From contig MEPU01000012.1 of the NCBI GenBank assembly GCA_001771815.1, positions 62,001-126,000 of the forward strand: DNA of 64,000 nucleotides. Direction: 5' to 3'. Numbering within the stretch: the stretch's first letter is position 1; the number at the start of each line of letters is the position of its first letter. Shown here in pieces: positions 17,214-26,236 of this stretch. Made by a program: the position numbers and the translations under genes. Under the pieces are notes generated by a model. That model saw only the letters and a program-made list of their open reading frames with translations, ran no database searches and had not been told where the DNA came from. This stretch comes from Bdellovibrionales bacterium RIFCSPHIGHO2_01_FULL_40_29 (GTDB taxonomy: Bacteria > Bdellovibrionota > Bdellovibrionia > Bdellovibrionales > Bdellovibrionaceae).

Positions 17214-17246
17214 TGGAATTACACAATGATCACATTGTGCTTGGTA

Positions 17247-19043
17247 CTAGTTTGTACCGTCTGTTTTAAGATTCTTTAATTGATCACCGAACATATCACC
17301 AAAACTTGTTTTTGATGTTGCTGATGCTTTTTTAGCATAATCTTCAACATCGCCTTTTTGCTCACGAAGCTTAACCAGCTTCGAAGACAAACCAATTTTT
17401 CGAGCATCTTTATCAATTGTGATAACTTCTGCTTTTACTGAATCGCCAGCTTTAATGAAATCTTCTACAGTGGCAACTTTATCCGTCGTCAATTCAGAAA
17501 TATGGATCAAACCTTCGATGTCTGCAGCCAATTCAACAAAAGCTCCGAAATCTGTAGTTTTTGTCACCTTCACATCGTGCTGAGTGCCAATACCATATTT
17601 GCTTTCAATCTGAGACCAAGGATCGCTCTCAAGTTGTTTAACACCTAAAGAGAAACGCTCATTTTCAGAATCAACGCCCAATACAACCGCGCGAACTTTT
17701 TGTCCTTTAGTGAACATCTCTGATGGATGATTCACACGCTTTGTCCAAGAGAAGTCAGAAATGTGAACAAGTCCATCAATACCTTCTTCAATACCAACAA
17801 AGATACCGAAATCAGTCACTGATTTCACTTCGCCTTCAATGATTGTTCCTGGAGAATAAGATTCTTTCATCTCAACCCAAGGATTTGCCTGAAGCTGTTT
17901 CATACCTAAGCTGATACGACGATTTTCGCCGTCGATTTCAAGAACTTGAACTTCGACTTCGTCACCAACTTGAACAACTTGGTTGGCGTGCTTTACACGT
18001 TTAGTCCATGACATTTCTGACACGTGGATTAAACCTTCAACTCCGTCGCCCAACTCAATAAATGCTCCGTACTCAGCTAAAGAAACAACTTTTCCTTTAA
18101 CTTTTGCACCGATCTTGTAACTGTTTTTAACAGCTTCCCAAGGATCAGGAGTCAATTGCTTAAGACCTAAAGACACGCGTTCTTTTTCAGTGTCGTACTT
18201 TAAGATTTTTACTTGAATCTCATCACCAACATTGATGACTTCTGAAGGATGCTTTACGCGGCCCCAGCTCATGTCTGTAATGTGAAGTAATCCGTCAATT
18301 CCACCTAAATCAATGAATGCTCCGTAGTCTGTGATATTTTTCACAAGACCAGTAACCGTAGCGCCTTCTTTCATTGTCTCAGCAGTTTGTGACTTCAAGC
18401 TGTCACGCTCTTCTTCAAGAAGCGCTCGGCGAGATAAAACGATGTTTCCACGTTTTTTGTTAAACTTAATAACTTTGAATTTATATTTTTTGCCAAGATA
18501 AACATCCATATTACGAACTGGACGTAAATCAATTTGCGAGCCGGGTAAAAATGCTTTTACGCCGATATCAACGCTTAAGCCGCCTTTAACTTTCGCGATA
18601 ACAAGTCCTTCGATGACTTCTTCGTTTTCGGCTGCTTTTGAAATATCAGACCACGCACGCATCATGTCTGCTTTATCCTTAGATAATGCAATCATGCCGT
18701 TTTCGTTTTCAATACGGTCAATCAATACTTCAACTTTATCGCCAGCTTTAACTTGGCGAACACCGTCAACAACACGGAATTCATTGATTGGAATCAAACC
18801 TTCAGATTTGTAGTTGATATCAACCAAGACATAGTCTGATTGAACTTCAACAACAGTTCCGGCGACAACGTCACCAACTCTGAAATCTTGTTCTTTTGTT
18901 GCTGCTGCGAAAAGTTCTTCGAACTCTCCACCTGAAGCTTGACTGTTCAAACCAGGATTTGCTGGGATCTTTGCATCTTCTGCATCCAGGAGTGCTAGGA
19001 CCGATAGTTTCTCTTTTTGGCTTTTGCTTAACGTTTTATTCAT
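17247..19043 (-). CDS. rpsA: 30S ribosomal protein S1
   Basis: A 598-residue protein (E. coli S1: 557) with six S1/OB-fold repeats. Recognisable cores: VGDVVAGTVVEVQSDYVLVD, EGLVIAKVKGGLSVDIG, TGLVKNITDYGAFIDLGG, KGKVVSLAEYGAFIELGDG, EGEVKSVTDFGIFVGIEEG and DVKVTKTTDFGAFVELA. It binds mRNA leaders on the 30S subunit. An N-terminal extension of ~55 residues and a C-terminal tail of ~35 account for the extra length. It follows cmk with a 140-nt gap containing its own probable promoter and ends at a strong terminator. Confidence 0.97.
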   Translation of the reverse strand: MNKTLSKSQKEKLSVLALLDAEDAKIPANPGLNSQASGGEFEELFAAATKEQDFRVGDVVAGTVVEVQSDYVLVDINYKSEGLIPINEFRVVDGVRQVKAGDKVEVLIDRIENENGMIALSKDKADMMRAWSDISKAAENEEVIEGLVIAKVKGGLSVDIGVKAFLPGSQIDLRPVRNMDVYLGKKYKFKVIKFNKKRGNIVLSRRALLEEERDSLKSQTAETMKEGATVTGLVKNITDYGAFIDLGGIDGLLHITDMSWGRVKHPSEVINVGDEIQVKILKYDTEKERVSLGLKQLTPDPWEAVKNSYKIGAKVKGKVVSLAEYGAFIELGDGVEGLIHVSEMSWTKRVKHANQVVQVGDEVEVQVLEIDGENRRISLGMKQLQANPWVEMKESYSPGTIIEGEVKSVTDFGIFVGIEEGIDGLVHISDFSWTKRVNHPSEMFTKGQKVRAVVLGVDSENERFSLGVKQLESDPWSQIESKYGIGTQHDVKVTKTTDFGAFVELAADIEGLIHISELTTDKVATVEDFIKAGDSVKAEVITIDKDARKIGLSSKLVKLREQKGDVEDYAKKASATSKTSFGDMFGDQLKNLKTDGTN

Positions 19044-19103
19044 GCTCTTTCTTTTTTTCCTCCCACGCTATGAGCCCTCTTGGAGCTCAAAGGTTGAATG
19101 GTA

Positions 19104-19132
19104 GTTCTAGGGGTTTTTGCGGAGCGGGTCAA
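19104..19132 (-). promoter_or_regulatory. probable rpsA promoter
   Basis: On the minus strand TTGACC (19127-19132) and TAGAAC (19104-19109) are separated by exactly 17 bp, in the cmk-rpsA gap 61 nt upstream of the rpsA ATG. A GGAGG followed by an A-rich stretch lies between this promoter and the start codon. This is consistent with separate transcription of rpsA. Confidence 0.5.
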
Positions 19133-19183
19133 TCTAAGAGTTTAGGGGGAAAATCAGAAATTCTCAGAGGGGCTGGACGAAGG

Positions 19184-19843
19184 TTAATTTTTAAGTTTGC
19201 CATCGACAAATTCAAGAACCCGGTCAAAGACTTCAGAAAATGTCATCTCTGTGGTGTCCAAAACAAGGGCACCCTCAGGAACCTGCAAAGGGGCCACTTT
19301 TCGAGTTGAATCTTGCTTATCTCGAACCTGTTGCAACTGTGCCATTTCTTTTTGATCAGTTCCCAGCTCTTGAGCCCGCCGGCTGGCGCGATGTTCAGAC
19401 GAGGCCGTGATGTACACTTTTACTTCAGCTTGTGGAAAAACCACAGTGCCGCAATCCCGGCCCTCGGCAACCAGACCCTTGACGCCTAATGCGCAGCTGC
19501 GTTGATGATCCAATAAGGATTGGCGAATTTCAGGATAATGACTGATGGTGCTGGCTGCATTGCCAACATTTTCTTGGCCAATTTTATCTGTGACATCTTC
19601 TGATTCAAACCAAACTTTGGTTTTCTCAGGAGTCATTTCAACCTTCCAATCATTGGACATTGCTAATTCAGAAAGTCTTTCTCGATCCGTGAGAGCGATA
19701 TCCTTACGGATCGCCGCATAGGCTAAACCACGATAAAAAGCACCCGTCGATACCCATGGAATATTCAAGCTGCGAGCAAGCTCTCGGCTGACTGATGATT
19801 TTCCAGATGCTGCAGGTCCGTCGATCGTGATTACAAATCCCAT
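19184..19843 (-). CDS. cmk: cytidylate kinase
   Basis: A 219-residue nucleoside monophosphate kinase converting (d)CMP to (d)CDP. It shows the P-loop TIDGPAASGKSSVSREL, the CMP-binding STGAFYRGLAY, and VAEGRDCGTVVFPQAEVKVYITA with the LID arginines RASRRAQEL. The order hisC-cmk-rpsA with short spacing (9 nt to hisC) is a frequent bacterial arrangement. Confidence 0.96.
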   Translation of the reverse strand: MGFVITIDGPAASGKSSVSRELARSLNIPWVSTGAFYRGLAYAAIRKDIALTDRERLSELAMSNDWKVEMTPEKTKVWFESEDVTDKIGQENVGNAASTISHYPEIRQSLLDHQRSCALGVKGLVAEGRDCGTVVFPQAEVKVYITASSEHRASRRAQELGTDQKEMAQLQQVRDKQDSTRKVAPLQVPEGALVLDTTEMTFSEVFDRVLEFVDGKLKN

Positions 19844-19852
19844 GACTGTTCT

Positions 19853-20974
19853 TTACCCGACTTCCGGAACTTCGGTCAGCATCTTTTCGATAGCTGCGAT
19901 AGCTTTTTTATTCTCGTCTGCATGACCAACAGTCATACGCAGCTGAGTTTGTAGGCCATAGTTCTGAACAGGTCGCAAAATAATACCTTTTTTAAGCAAA
20001 TTCTGAAATGCCTCCTGTGCATTTCGTTTTGTATCGAACAAAACGAAATTGGCTTCTGATGGCCAAAATTTCAAATTCAATCGAGATAATTCTTTATAGA
20101 AGTAATCCAACCCATCCCAAACTGCTTTCTGAGATTGCTTCAGATAGTCCTCATCATCCAAAGCCGCCACTCCGGCAACTTGAGCCAAATCATTCACATT
20201 AAATGGATTTCTAACCCGGTTATAGAGCTCTAAAACATACTCTGGACAAAGCATAGCACCCAATCGAAATCCTGCTAAACCATAAACCTTTGAAAATGTT
20301 TTTAGGACAATAACATTCGAATACTCTTTATAAAACTTTGCCGCTTCTTTAAAATGAGAATCCCGCACATATTCTGTGTAGGCCTCATCAAAAATCAAAA
20401 GCACATCATCACGATTTCCTAATCGAACTAAAAATTCGGATAGCTCGGCTCCCCCAACAATAGTCCCCGTCGGATTATTAGGATTAGGAATAAAAATCAA
20501 CCGCGTTTTTGCCGTTGGATTACGAAAAAAATCATCCGCAATGGCTTTCAAATCAATAGTCAAATCATCTCGAAGTGGAGTCATTCGCACTTTAACTCGC
20601 GCAGCTTGCGCGCAAACCTGATATGCGACAAAAGCGGCCTGCGAGGTCAGTATCGAATCACCGGGTTCACAAAAAATACGGATCAAAAGATCAATAATTT
20701 CATTTGATCCATTACCAATTCCCACTTGAGACGCCGGTACATTCCATTTACTTGAAATCTTTTGAATCAAATCATAACAGGACGGATCGGGGTAACGATG
20801 CTGCTGCTGCAGCGATGCTTGAATGGCCGCAATAGCCTTAGGACTAGGTCCAAGCGGATTCTCATTGCTTGCCAATTTGTGAACTTCTTTTAACCCAAAT
20901 TCCCTTTGAGTTTCAGCAATAGGCTTGCCGGGCTTGTAGGGAACTAAATTTAAAATCTCTGCAGATACTTTCAT
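19853..20974 (-). CDS. hisC: histidinol-phosphate aminotransferase
   Basis: A 373-residue fold-type I PLP enzyme of histidine synthesis (imidazole-acetol phosphate to histidinol phosphate). Motifs: LASNENPLGPSPKA, GNGSNEIIDLLIR, the PNNPTGT motif, LIFDEAYTEY, and the PLP-lysine segment VLKTFSKVYGLAGFRLGAML. The HisC assignment is favoured by SNENPLGPSP, but aromatic or other HisC-like activity cannot be excluded because no other his biosynthesis gene is here. It starts head-to-head with the hydantoinase A-like gene. Confidence 0.9.
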   Translation of the reverse strand: MKVSAEILNLVPYKPGKPIAETQREFGLKEVHKLASNENPLGPSPKAIAAIQASLQQQHRYPDPSCYDLIQKISSKWNVPASQVGIGNGSNEIIDLLIRIFCEPGDSILTSQAAFVAYQVCAQAARVKVRMTPLRDDLTIDLKAIADDFFRNPTAKTRLIFIPNPNNPTGTIVGGAELSEFLVRLGNRDDVLLIFDEAYTEYVRDSHFKEAAKFYKEYSNVIVLKTFSKVYGLAGFRLGAMLCPEYVLELYNRVRNPFNVNDLAQVAGVAALDDEDYLKQSQKAVWDGLDYFYKELSRLNLKFWPSEANFVLFDTKRNAQEAFQNLLKKGIILRPVQNYGLQTQLRMTVGHADENKKAIAAIEKMLTEVPEVG

Positions 20975-21044
20975 GATTGACCCTTCATCTCAGTCTTTCT
21001 ATCATACCTGGTACAACAAAAGAAAGTACGAGTTCTCACCACTT

Positions 21045-22364
21045 ATGACCCATACTGCAATTGCCCTGTATCTAGGCGAATCCTATGCGACCACTTGCGC
21101 GTTTGATTTACTCAATCCAAAAAGCTCTGTTAAAGACTCTCAACCTGCATTTGAAAAATCTGTTTACTTACCGCAGACCTCATTAAAAAGTTTAATGGCT
21201 CAGGCGGCGGCAGCTTTGCCTGATACGCCTGTTAAATCAGTCTTTGTGGTGACACGATATATGGACCGACTCAAATCATTTCGGTTAGGTGGCAGTGTCA
21301 TTCAGGTCGTTCCCGAAGGATTTGAAAATTCTTATTCGCTGACAAATACCCAGCAACAATCTTTGGCAGCGCCGGCTCTGATATTGCCAATTCAACCTTC
21401 AGCAACTGAAGAATCACTGGCTGCAGATCTCGCACGACTGAAAAAAGTAAATTCTGAAATCAATAAAGTTGTTTTCCAATTGCCAGAAACTCTTTTTACA
21501 CAAAAACAAATTCATACAATTAAAAGTTTTTTCGAGAAAGAGAACTTTAAACTTTTTTCGATTCCCAACCCTTTTGATTTTGAATCTGTTCGAAAGACTC
21601 TGCTCAATGCCGGAAGCGAAGGAACTAAAGAAGAAATTCTTTCGGATATTAAAGACGCTTTTGGTCCCGAAACCAAAATTCATTTTTGGATTGGGGATCA
21701 GTTTTCTGAGACATTTGAAAATATTGATTTGTATTTCAGCTCACAATGCTTCATTAAAAACTACTTAAAAAGATCCAAATTAGAGCAGGCCTACTATTTT
21801 GATTTGGAAAATTGGAATTCCATCGCACTTGAAGATGAAAATCAGTGGCAGAGTCCCTGGGGAACAATCAATTATCCACACCCTAAGTGCGAAGAATTTA
21901 CGATGTCTCCGTACTGCGAACTCACCGTGAATTCCATTGGCCAACTGATTATATCCAAAGCCCCGCCTCAGTTTGAACCTGGCCCCATTGTCGCAGGACG
22001 CTCTGTGAAAACTCTGATCCTAGATGCGCTCTCGGAAGAATTGAAAGACAATAAACTTATTGCCAGCCTATTCCCGCAATTGGCCACAGAAAGCATTCAA
22101 CAAAAAGTAAATAATCAATTTCAGATTTTACAGAAAGCACAGACTCTGGATGATATTCGGCTTTCAAAATTAGATATTAAAAATTGGCTCCGCTTTTCTG
22201 TTACGACTTGGATCCTGCAGAGTTTCCAATCACGACCGACCCAAATCATTGGTGATCTGGGAAGTTTCTTTTCGAAGGATCTTAAAAAAACCCCCAAGCT
22301 ATCGGCTTCAAACTTCTCGTGGACTCATGAAATTATGCTTCAAGCAAAAGGATCTCAGCCGTGA
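21045..22364 (+). CDS. diverged hydantoinase A/oxoprolinase-like protein
   Basis: A ~439-residue protein (ATG 21045, MTHTAIALYLGES). It is weakly like HyuA/5-oxoprolinase: the region FRLGGSVIQVVPEGFENSY resembles the N-terminal LRLVPEGFED area, and QFEPGPIVAGRSVKTLILDAL resembles the PGPACYGRGG...TDA signature. The catalytic DxGGTxTD phosphate-binding motif is not evident, and the protein is shorter than usual (~650-700). Assignment is supported mainly by the coupled HyuB-like gene downstream (GTGA overlap). It may be a degenerate or repurposed ATP-dependent amidohydrolase subunit. The frame is also open to an ATG at 20973 that overlaps the divergent hisC start. Confidence 0.6.
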   Translation: MTHTAIALYLGESYATTCAFDLLNPKSSVKDSQPAFEKSVYLPQTSLKSLMAQAAAALPDTPVKSVFVVTRYMDRLKSFRLGGSVIQVVPEGFENSYSLTNTQQQSLAAPALILPIQPSATEESLAADLARLKKVNSEINKVVFQLPETLFTQKQIHTIKSFFEKENFKLFSIPNPFDFESVRKTLLNAGSEGTKEEILSDIKDAFGPETKIHFWIGDQFSETFENIDLYFSSQCFIKNYLKRSKLEQAYYFDLENWNSIALEDENQWQSPWGTINYPHPKCEEFTMSPYCELTVNSIGQLIISKAPPQFEPGPIVAGRSVKTLILDALSEELKDNKLIASLFPQLATESIQQKVNNQFQILQKAQTLDDIRLSKLDIKNWLRFSVTTWILQSFQSRPTQIIGDLGSFFSKDLKKTPKLSASNFSWTHEIMLQAKGSQP

Positions 22365-23611
22365 ATTTTCACGAAACACAGCAAATTTTAAAAATCATTT
22401 TATCTCCGTTCAAATCGGCTTCATTAATCACTGACGAGGGAAAACTAATAGCCTCGGCGGATACCGATCATTTGCAATCAACAACCAGTCGACTGGTTGT
22501 TTTTCAAATCATGAAAAAGTATTTAAATCCTCAAATCGGAGATCTGTTCATCCTTAATGATCCCGAAAATGGCGGACTTAATTTTCAAAATATTTTTTTT
22601 ACAACCCGGCTTACTGAGAAAGTTTACTTGGTTTTTGTAAAAGAAAACTGTCAAATCCATTTTAAAATTCCGCCCACGCCCCTATTTGAAAAAGGATTTC
22701 GCAATAAAACCATTTGGCCATTCTTGGTGGATCAAAATCCAAACGCCAAAGCACTGACTGATTTTTTTGAATCCAGTTGGAAGGCCATTGAACACCTCGC
22801 ACACATGCACACCTATCTTCATGAGATATCGCTACCAAAGAATTTACAGAATTACTTTAAAACAGTCTCCAAAGTCTTTGAGCAACTTTTTAATACACGG
22901 GCGCTGGGGCAAAACGAAGTCACCAGTCGCGTCTCGGCGACAGAAACCGTCAAGCTGCGATTGACGATTGATGAAAAACAAAATCAACGCACCATTCATG
23001 CGGATTTTTCACAATCCAGTCCTGTAAAAACCATTTCAGCGGCATCCCACATTGTCGAAAGTGCTTTGATCAAATCACTGGCTGATCACTATGGAATGGA
23101 ACACATGTTGGCGCAACCCTTATTAGACAGTATTCGCCTGACACTGCCACCCCAGTCCATTGTCTCGAAAGCAAATGCACTGGGGACTTATAATTTGCTG
23201 TTGCAAAAAACAGTCACTGAGCAAATTTCATTTCTGGTCTCGACATTAACTCGTCAAAATAAAAGCGCACCCAGTGTTTTTAAACTCAATCCTGAATTTC
23301 AGATGGATTTGCAAGTTAATGACACCAACTACTTGATTTCCGGAGACTCTAAAAAATTGAAATTTTTAGATTTAGATTTCCTTGTTCAATCCAATATACT
23401 GATTCCACTTGTTGCTCAGTATATTGAAGGAAAAGTTCATCTTAAAATACAAATTAAAACAGATCAAAAAGTGGTGCTGAAACCAAAACTGATCCCTCAC
23501 TCGGGAACACCTGAGTTTCTGATGATTGATGGCGTCAGCAATAAATTGCAGTCAGATGTGTCACTCACTAAGAATGACACTTTTGAAATCAATTGGAAGA
23601 TCAGTTTTTAA
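22361..23611 (+). CDS. hydantoinase B/oxoprolinase-like protein
   Basis: A 416-residue protein starting with GTG at 22361, overlapping the upstream stop by 4 nt. HyuB features: QIGDLFILNDPENGGLNFQNI (compare GDV.I.NDPY.GG.H..D), IHADFSQSSP (compare DFTGTS) and LPPQSIVSKANALGTYN (compare P.GSIVNA). It is shorter than the usual 500-600 residues and the metal-binding H..D in the family H.aDiGG motif is not obvious. So it is a diverged HyuB. With the preceding gene it forms an HyuA/HyuB pair. The substrate is unknown. It overlaps the convergent threonine dehydratase gene by 11 nt. Confidence 0.7.
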   Translation: MNFHETQQILKIILSPFKSASLITDEGKLIASADTDHLQSTTSRLVVFQIMKKYLNPQIGDLFILNDPENGGLNFQNIFFTTRLTEKVYLVFVKENCQIHFKIPPTPLFEKGFRNKTIWPFLVDQNPNAKALTDFFESSWKAIEHLAHMHTYLHEISLPKNLQNYFKTVSKVFEQLFNTRALGQNEVTSRVSATETVKLRLTIDEKQNQRTIHADFSQSSPVKTISAASHIVESALIKSLADHYGMEHMLAQPLLDSIRLTLPPQSIVSKANALGTYNLLLQKTVTEQISFLVSTLTRQNKSAPSVFKLNPEFQMDLQVNDTNYLISGDSKKLKFLDLDFLVQSNILIPLVAQYIEGKVHLKIQIKTDQKVVLKPKLIPHSGTPEFLMIDGVSNKLQSDVSLTKNDTFEINWKISF

Positions 23612-24818
23612 TTATTCGCGCACCCAGTTTGATCATGGCATTGCGAATACTTTCAATATGCTGATGACTTGTGGTTTCTATAACAAAATCAATTCGCGTT
23701 TCTTTTAAATTTAAACCACTGCGAATGCGATCATGATGAACTTCCAGCACATTGGCGCGCTGATCCGCAAAAACTTGAGTGAGCTTGCTTAAGCTACCAG
23801 GAACATCTGGTGCAACCACAGACAACTCGCACAGACGTCCACGCTCGATCTGACCACGTTGGATGACTTGGGCTACAATATTCATATCGATATTACCACC
23901 ACAGACCAGCAAACACGTGCGCTTCCCCAGAGGAAGGCTTTTTTTATATGTCATCGCCGCGGCCAAGCTGACAGCGCCTGAACCTTCAGCGATGGTCTTC
24001 ACGCGCTCCATAAGAAAAACAATGGCCTCGGCAATTTGCGCATCGGATACCGTGACCATCTCATCAACATAATGTTTAATGAAAGACTCATACATCACCT
24101 GGCTTGGATTTTTAATCGCAATTCCATCTGCCAAAGTTGAAATAATCTGCGTCACTGGCTCAAACTGATGCGTTGAAAATAACTGTTGCATGGTGCTGAC
24201 GACATCCACTTGAACACCGATAATTTTAATTTTTGGATTAAGGGTCTTAACAGCTACAGCAACTCCACTGATAAGACCACCACCACCCACAGGCACTATA
24301 ATGGAATCCAAGTCTTTAACCTGATCCAAAATTTCAAGCGCCATAGTCCCCTGACCTGCAATGACTTTTTCGTCTTCAAATGGATGAACAAAAACATACC
24401 CGTTCTCTTTAGCTAAGGCATAGGCATGATCACGAGATTCATCAAACATTTGCCCATATAAAATAACCTCGGCACCATAATTTTTTGTTGCTTGGATTTT
24501 TGATAAAGATGCAGTTTCAGGCATGACGACATAGGATTTGACTCCATTCATCTTTGAGCTCAGAGCAACACCTTGAGCATGATTTCCTGCAGAGCAAGCA
24601 ATCACACCACGTTTTTTTTCAGCATCAGAAAGACTTGCAATTTTATTCGCAGCTCCGCGCAGCTTGAAACTGCCAGTGCGTTGATTGTTTTCTAATTTTA
24701 AAAAAACATTGGTACCAATCAACTCTGAGGTTGAAAACGAATAAGAGCACGGTGTTTTCACGACAATATTTTGAATAACTTTTTCGGCGCTTTGGATATC
24801 TTGTAAAGTAACTTTCAT
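23601..24818 (-). CDS. ilvA: threonine ammonia-lyase (biosynthetic/catabolic type) with ACT domain
   Basis: A 405-residue PLP enzyme deaminating threonine to 2-oxobutanoate. PLP-lysine motif NQRTGSFKLRGAANK, SAGNHAQGVA, the glycine loop IVPVGGGGLISG, and ACSAGNH-type family core (residues ~1-325). A C-terminal ACT domain (~330-405: RLCELSVVAPDVPGSLSKLTQVF) is typical of the shorter TdcB/IlvA-like enzymes. It is coupled with a small zinc-ribbon gene upstream, separated by one base. The gene symbol is by family; regulation by isoleucine versus AMP cannot be told. Confidence 0.93.
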   Translation of the reverse strand: MKVTLQDIQSAEKVIQNIVVKTPCSYSFSTSELIGTNVFLKLENNQRTGSFKLRGAANKIASLSDAEKKRGVIACSAGNHAQGVALSSKMNGVKSYVVMPETASLSKIQATKNYGAEVILYGQMFDESRDHAYALAKENGYVFVHPFEDEKVIAGQGTMALEILDQVKDLDSIIVPVGGGGLISGVAVAVKTLNPKIKIIGVQVDVVSTMQQLFSTHQFEPVTQIISTLADGIAIKNPSQVMYESFIKHYVDEMVTVSDAQIAEAIVFLMERVKTIAEGSGAVSLAAAMTYKKSLPLGKRTCLLVCGGNIDMNIVAQVIQRGQIERGRLCELSVVAPDVPGSLSKLTQVFADQRANVLEVHHDRIRSGLNLKETRIDFVIETTSHQHIESIRNAMIKLGARIIKN

Positions 24819-24819
24819 G

Positions 24820-25092
24820 TCACCAGTATACAGTGATTCCCCATAAAGGTGGATACTGAGATTTCATATGATCATACAATGAACCCGACTTTAGTCGCAC
24901 CTCGTCGATGTTCATATTCCCCGCAGTGACGCGGCAACTGGGATCAAATTCGTTCCGCTCATCAAAAAACATAAATGGAGCCAGGGATTTTCCACATCCA
25001 TCGCACTTGGTAACAAAGTCATTCTCTTGTTCATTAACAGTCGAACAAACATGACAGCGGCGTATATGAATTTTGCTTTTCGTATTGGTCAT
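24820..25092 (-). CDS. small zinc-ribbon protein
   Basis: A ~90-residue protein. Two CxxC pairs (C13/C16: RRCHVCS; C30/C33: KCDGCG) in a short spacing form a probable zinc ribbon, followed by a C-terminal region rich in aromatic residues (MKSQYPPLWGITVYW). The ATG at 25092 has a GAGG ribosome-binding site; a GTG at 25098 is an alternative. It sits directly upstream of the threonine dehydratase gene, one base apart, so the two are co-transcribed. Function unknown. Confidence 0.75.
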   Translation of the reverse strand: MTNTKSKIHIRRCHVCSTVNEQENDFVTKCDGCGKSLAPFMFFDERNEFDPSCRVTAGNMNIDEVRLKSGSLYDHMKSQYPPLWGITVYW

Positions 25093-25098
25093 GTTCAC

Positions 25099-25367
25099 CT
25101 CTTCATCATAGCAGTCAAAACACCTGTTGCAATGAAAGCACCGAAAGTTCTAACTTTGAAATGCACCTGATTGAGATTAAAGCCAAAAACTCGATTTCGG
25201 ATGTCTAGTGACTTGACGCGATAGCCGTTTTTGCAAGGACTGAGATTATAAACTTGCGAAGAACGTATTCAAAAATGTTTCATACTGGAACGCGATCTAC
25301 GAAGTCGATGTCTTAGCCCCCTCAATCGGTAAAAAAGTTTGACTTTAGTCTAAAATGTCGCCTTTAA
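25099..25367. other. non-coding stretch before the AbiE locus
   Basis: The interval between the zinc-ribbon gene and abiEi is ~340 nt. I see no gene in it. Its 3' part (from 25368) carries the inverted repeats described separately. A TTGACT at 25339 is a possible -35 element. Nothing resembling an attachment site or inverted terminal repeat was found. Confidence 0.5.
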
Positions 25368-25413
25368 GTTTACTTTTAAGTATATTTGTAAACCAAACTC
25401 TTGCCTTAGTTTG
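25368..25413. promoter_or_regulatory. candidate AbiEi operator (two inverted repeats)
   Basis: Two adjacent inverted repeats lie 23-68 nt before the abiEi start: GTTTAC (25368-25373) with GTAAAC (25388-25393), and CAAACT (25394-25399) with AGTTTG (25408-25413). AbiEi antitoxins of other bacteria repress their own operon by binding inverted repeats in the promoter. The placement fits that, but the arms are short and AT-rich. Confidence 0.4.
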
Positions 25414-25435
25414 ATTTATGTCCGATAAGTAAACT

Positions 25436-26236
25436 GTGAGCTTACAAAGTGAATCTAAAATAAACCAACTTATCACTGCTTGGCCCGATGGGGCGATAAT
25501 GACCACGGCTTGGCTTGAAAAAAAAGGCCTAACTAGGCAGCTTCTCTATAAGTACAAACAAAGTGGTTGGATTGAAGGGATTGGCCCAGGCGCCTATAAA
25601 AAAATGGATGATAGCATTAGCTGGCTTGGCGGTGTTGAAGCATTACAGAAGCAAGTGAACCTCAAAATTCATGTTGGGGGCCGAACAGCGTTGGATCTTC
25701 ATGGGAAGGCGCACTACTTAAAGTTTGGAAAAGCCACGCTAACGCTTATAGGAAAATCTGGCTATAAGCTTCCCACCTGGTTTAAAAACTATTCATGGAA
25801 TACTGAAATTAACTTCGCATCAAGTAATTTATTCGAAGAACTCGACGAAAACTTTGGAAAAAAAATAGCTGGATATACAGTTCATTCGAGTGGTCGGATA
25901 TCGATTACCATCTCGTCAGCAGAAAGAGCCATACTTGAATTTCTGGATCAAGTCCCCCAAGAAAATGAATACGATGAGGCTTTAAAAATCATGGAGGGGC
26001 TGACCTCACTTCGGACAGGTCTTCTTCAAGAACTTCTTGAAAAATGCAAATCAGTAAAAGTAAAAAGGCTCTTCTTACACTTAGCAAACCGAATTAACCA
26101 CTCTTGGTTTCAAAAATTAAATCAAAGTCGCATCGAACTGGGTGCTGGAAAACGTCTTATATACAAGAACGGTTACTACGATTCGAAATACAGAATAACC
26201 GTACCAGAGGAAGCGCGTGAGCCTAGATCAGTATAA
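25436..26236 (+). CDS. abiEi: AbiEi-family antitoxin/transcriptional regulator
   Basis: A 266-residue protein starting with GTG. The N-terminal ~60 residues form a winged-helix (SKINQLITAWPDGAIMTTAWLEKKGLTRQLLYKYKQSGWIEGIGPGAY), as in AbiEi antitoxins, followed by the larger AbiEi C-terminal domain (GGVEALQKQ...IHVGGRTALDLHG, SSAERAILEFLDQVP). In type IV AbiE systems this protein represses the operon and neutralises the AbiEii nucleotidyltransferase without binding it. It overlaps abiEii by 20 nt. It lies in an accessory island between housekeeping operons. Confidence 0.88.
   Translation: MSLQSESKINQLITAWPDGAIMTTAWLEKKGLTRQLLYKYKQSGWIEGIGPGAYKKMDDSISWLGGVEALQKQVNLKIHVGGRTALDLHGKAHYLKFGKATLTLIGKSGYKLPTWFKNYSWNTEINFASSNLFEELDENFGKKIAGYTVHSSGRISITISSAERAILEFLDQVPQENEYDEALKIMEGLTSLRTGLLQELLEKCKSVKVKRLFLHLANRINHSWFQKLNQSRIELGAGKRLIYKNGYYDSKYRITVPEEAREPRSV

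Noticed and set aside
20973-21044. An N-terminal extension of the hydantoinase A-like gene starting at ATG 20973.
   Set aside because: It would begin within the start codon of divergent hisC, leaving no promoter space, and the extra residues do not resemble the family.
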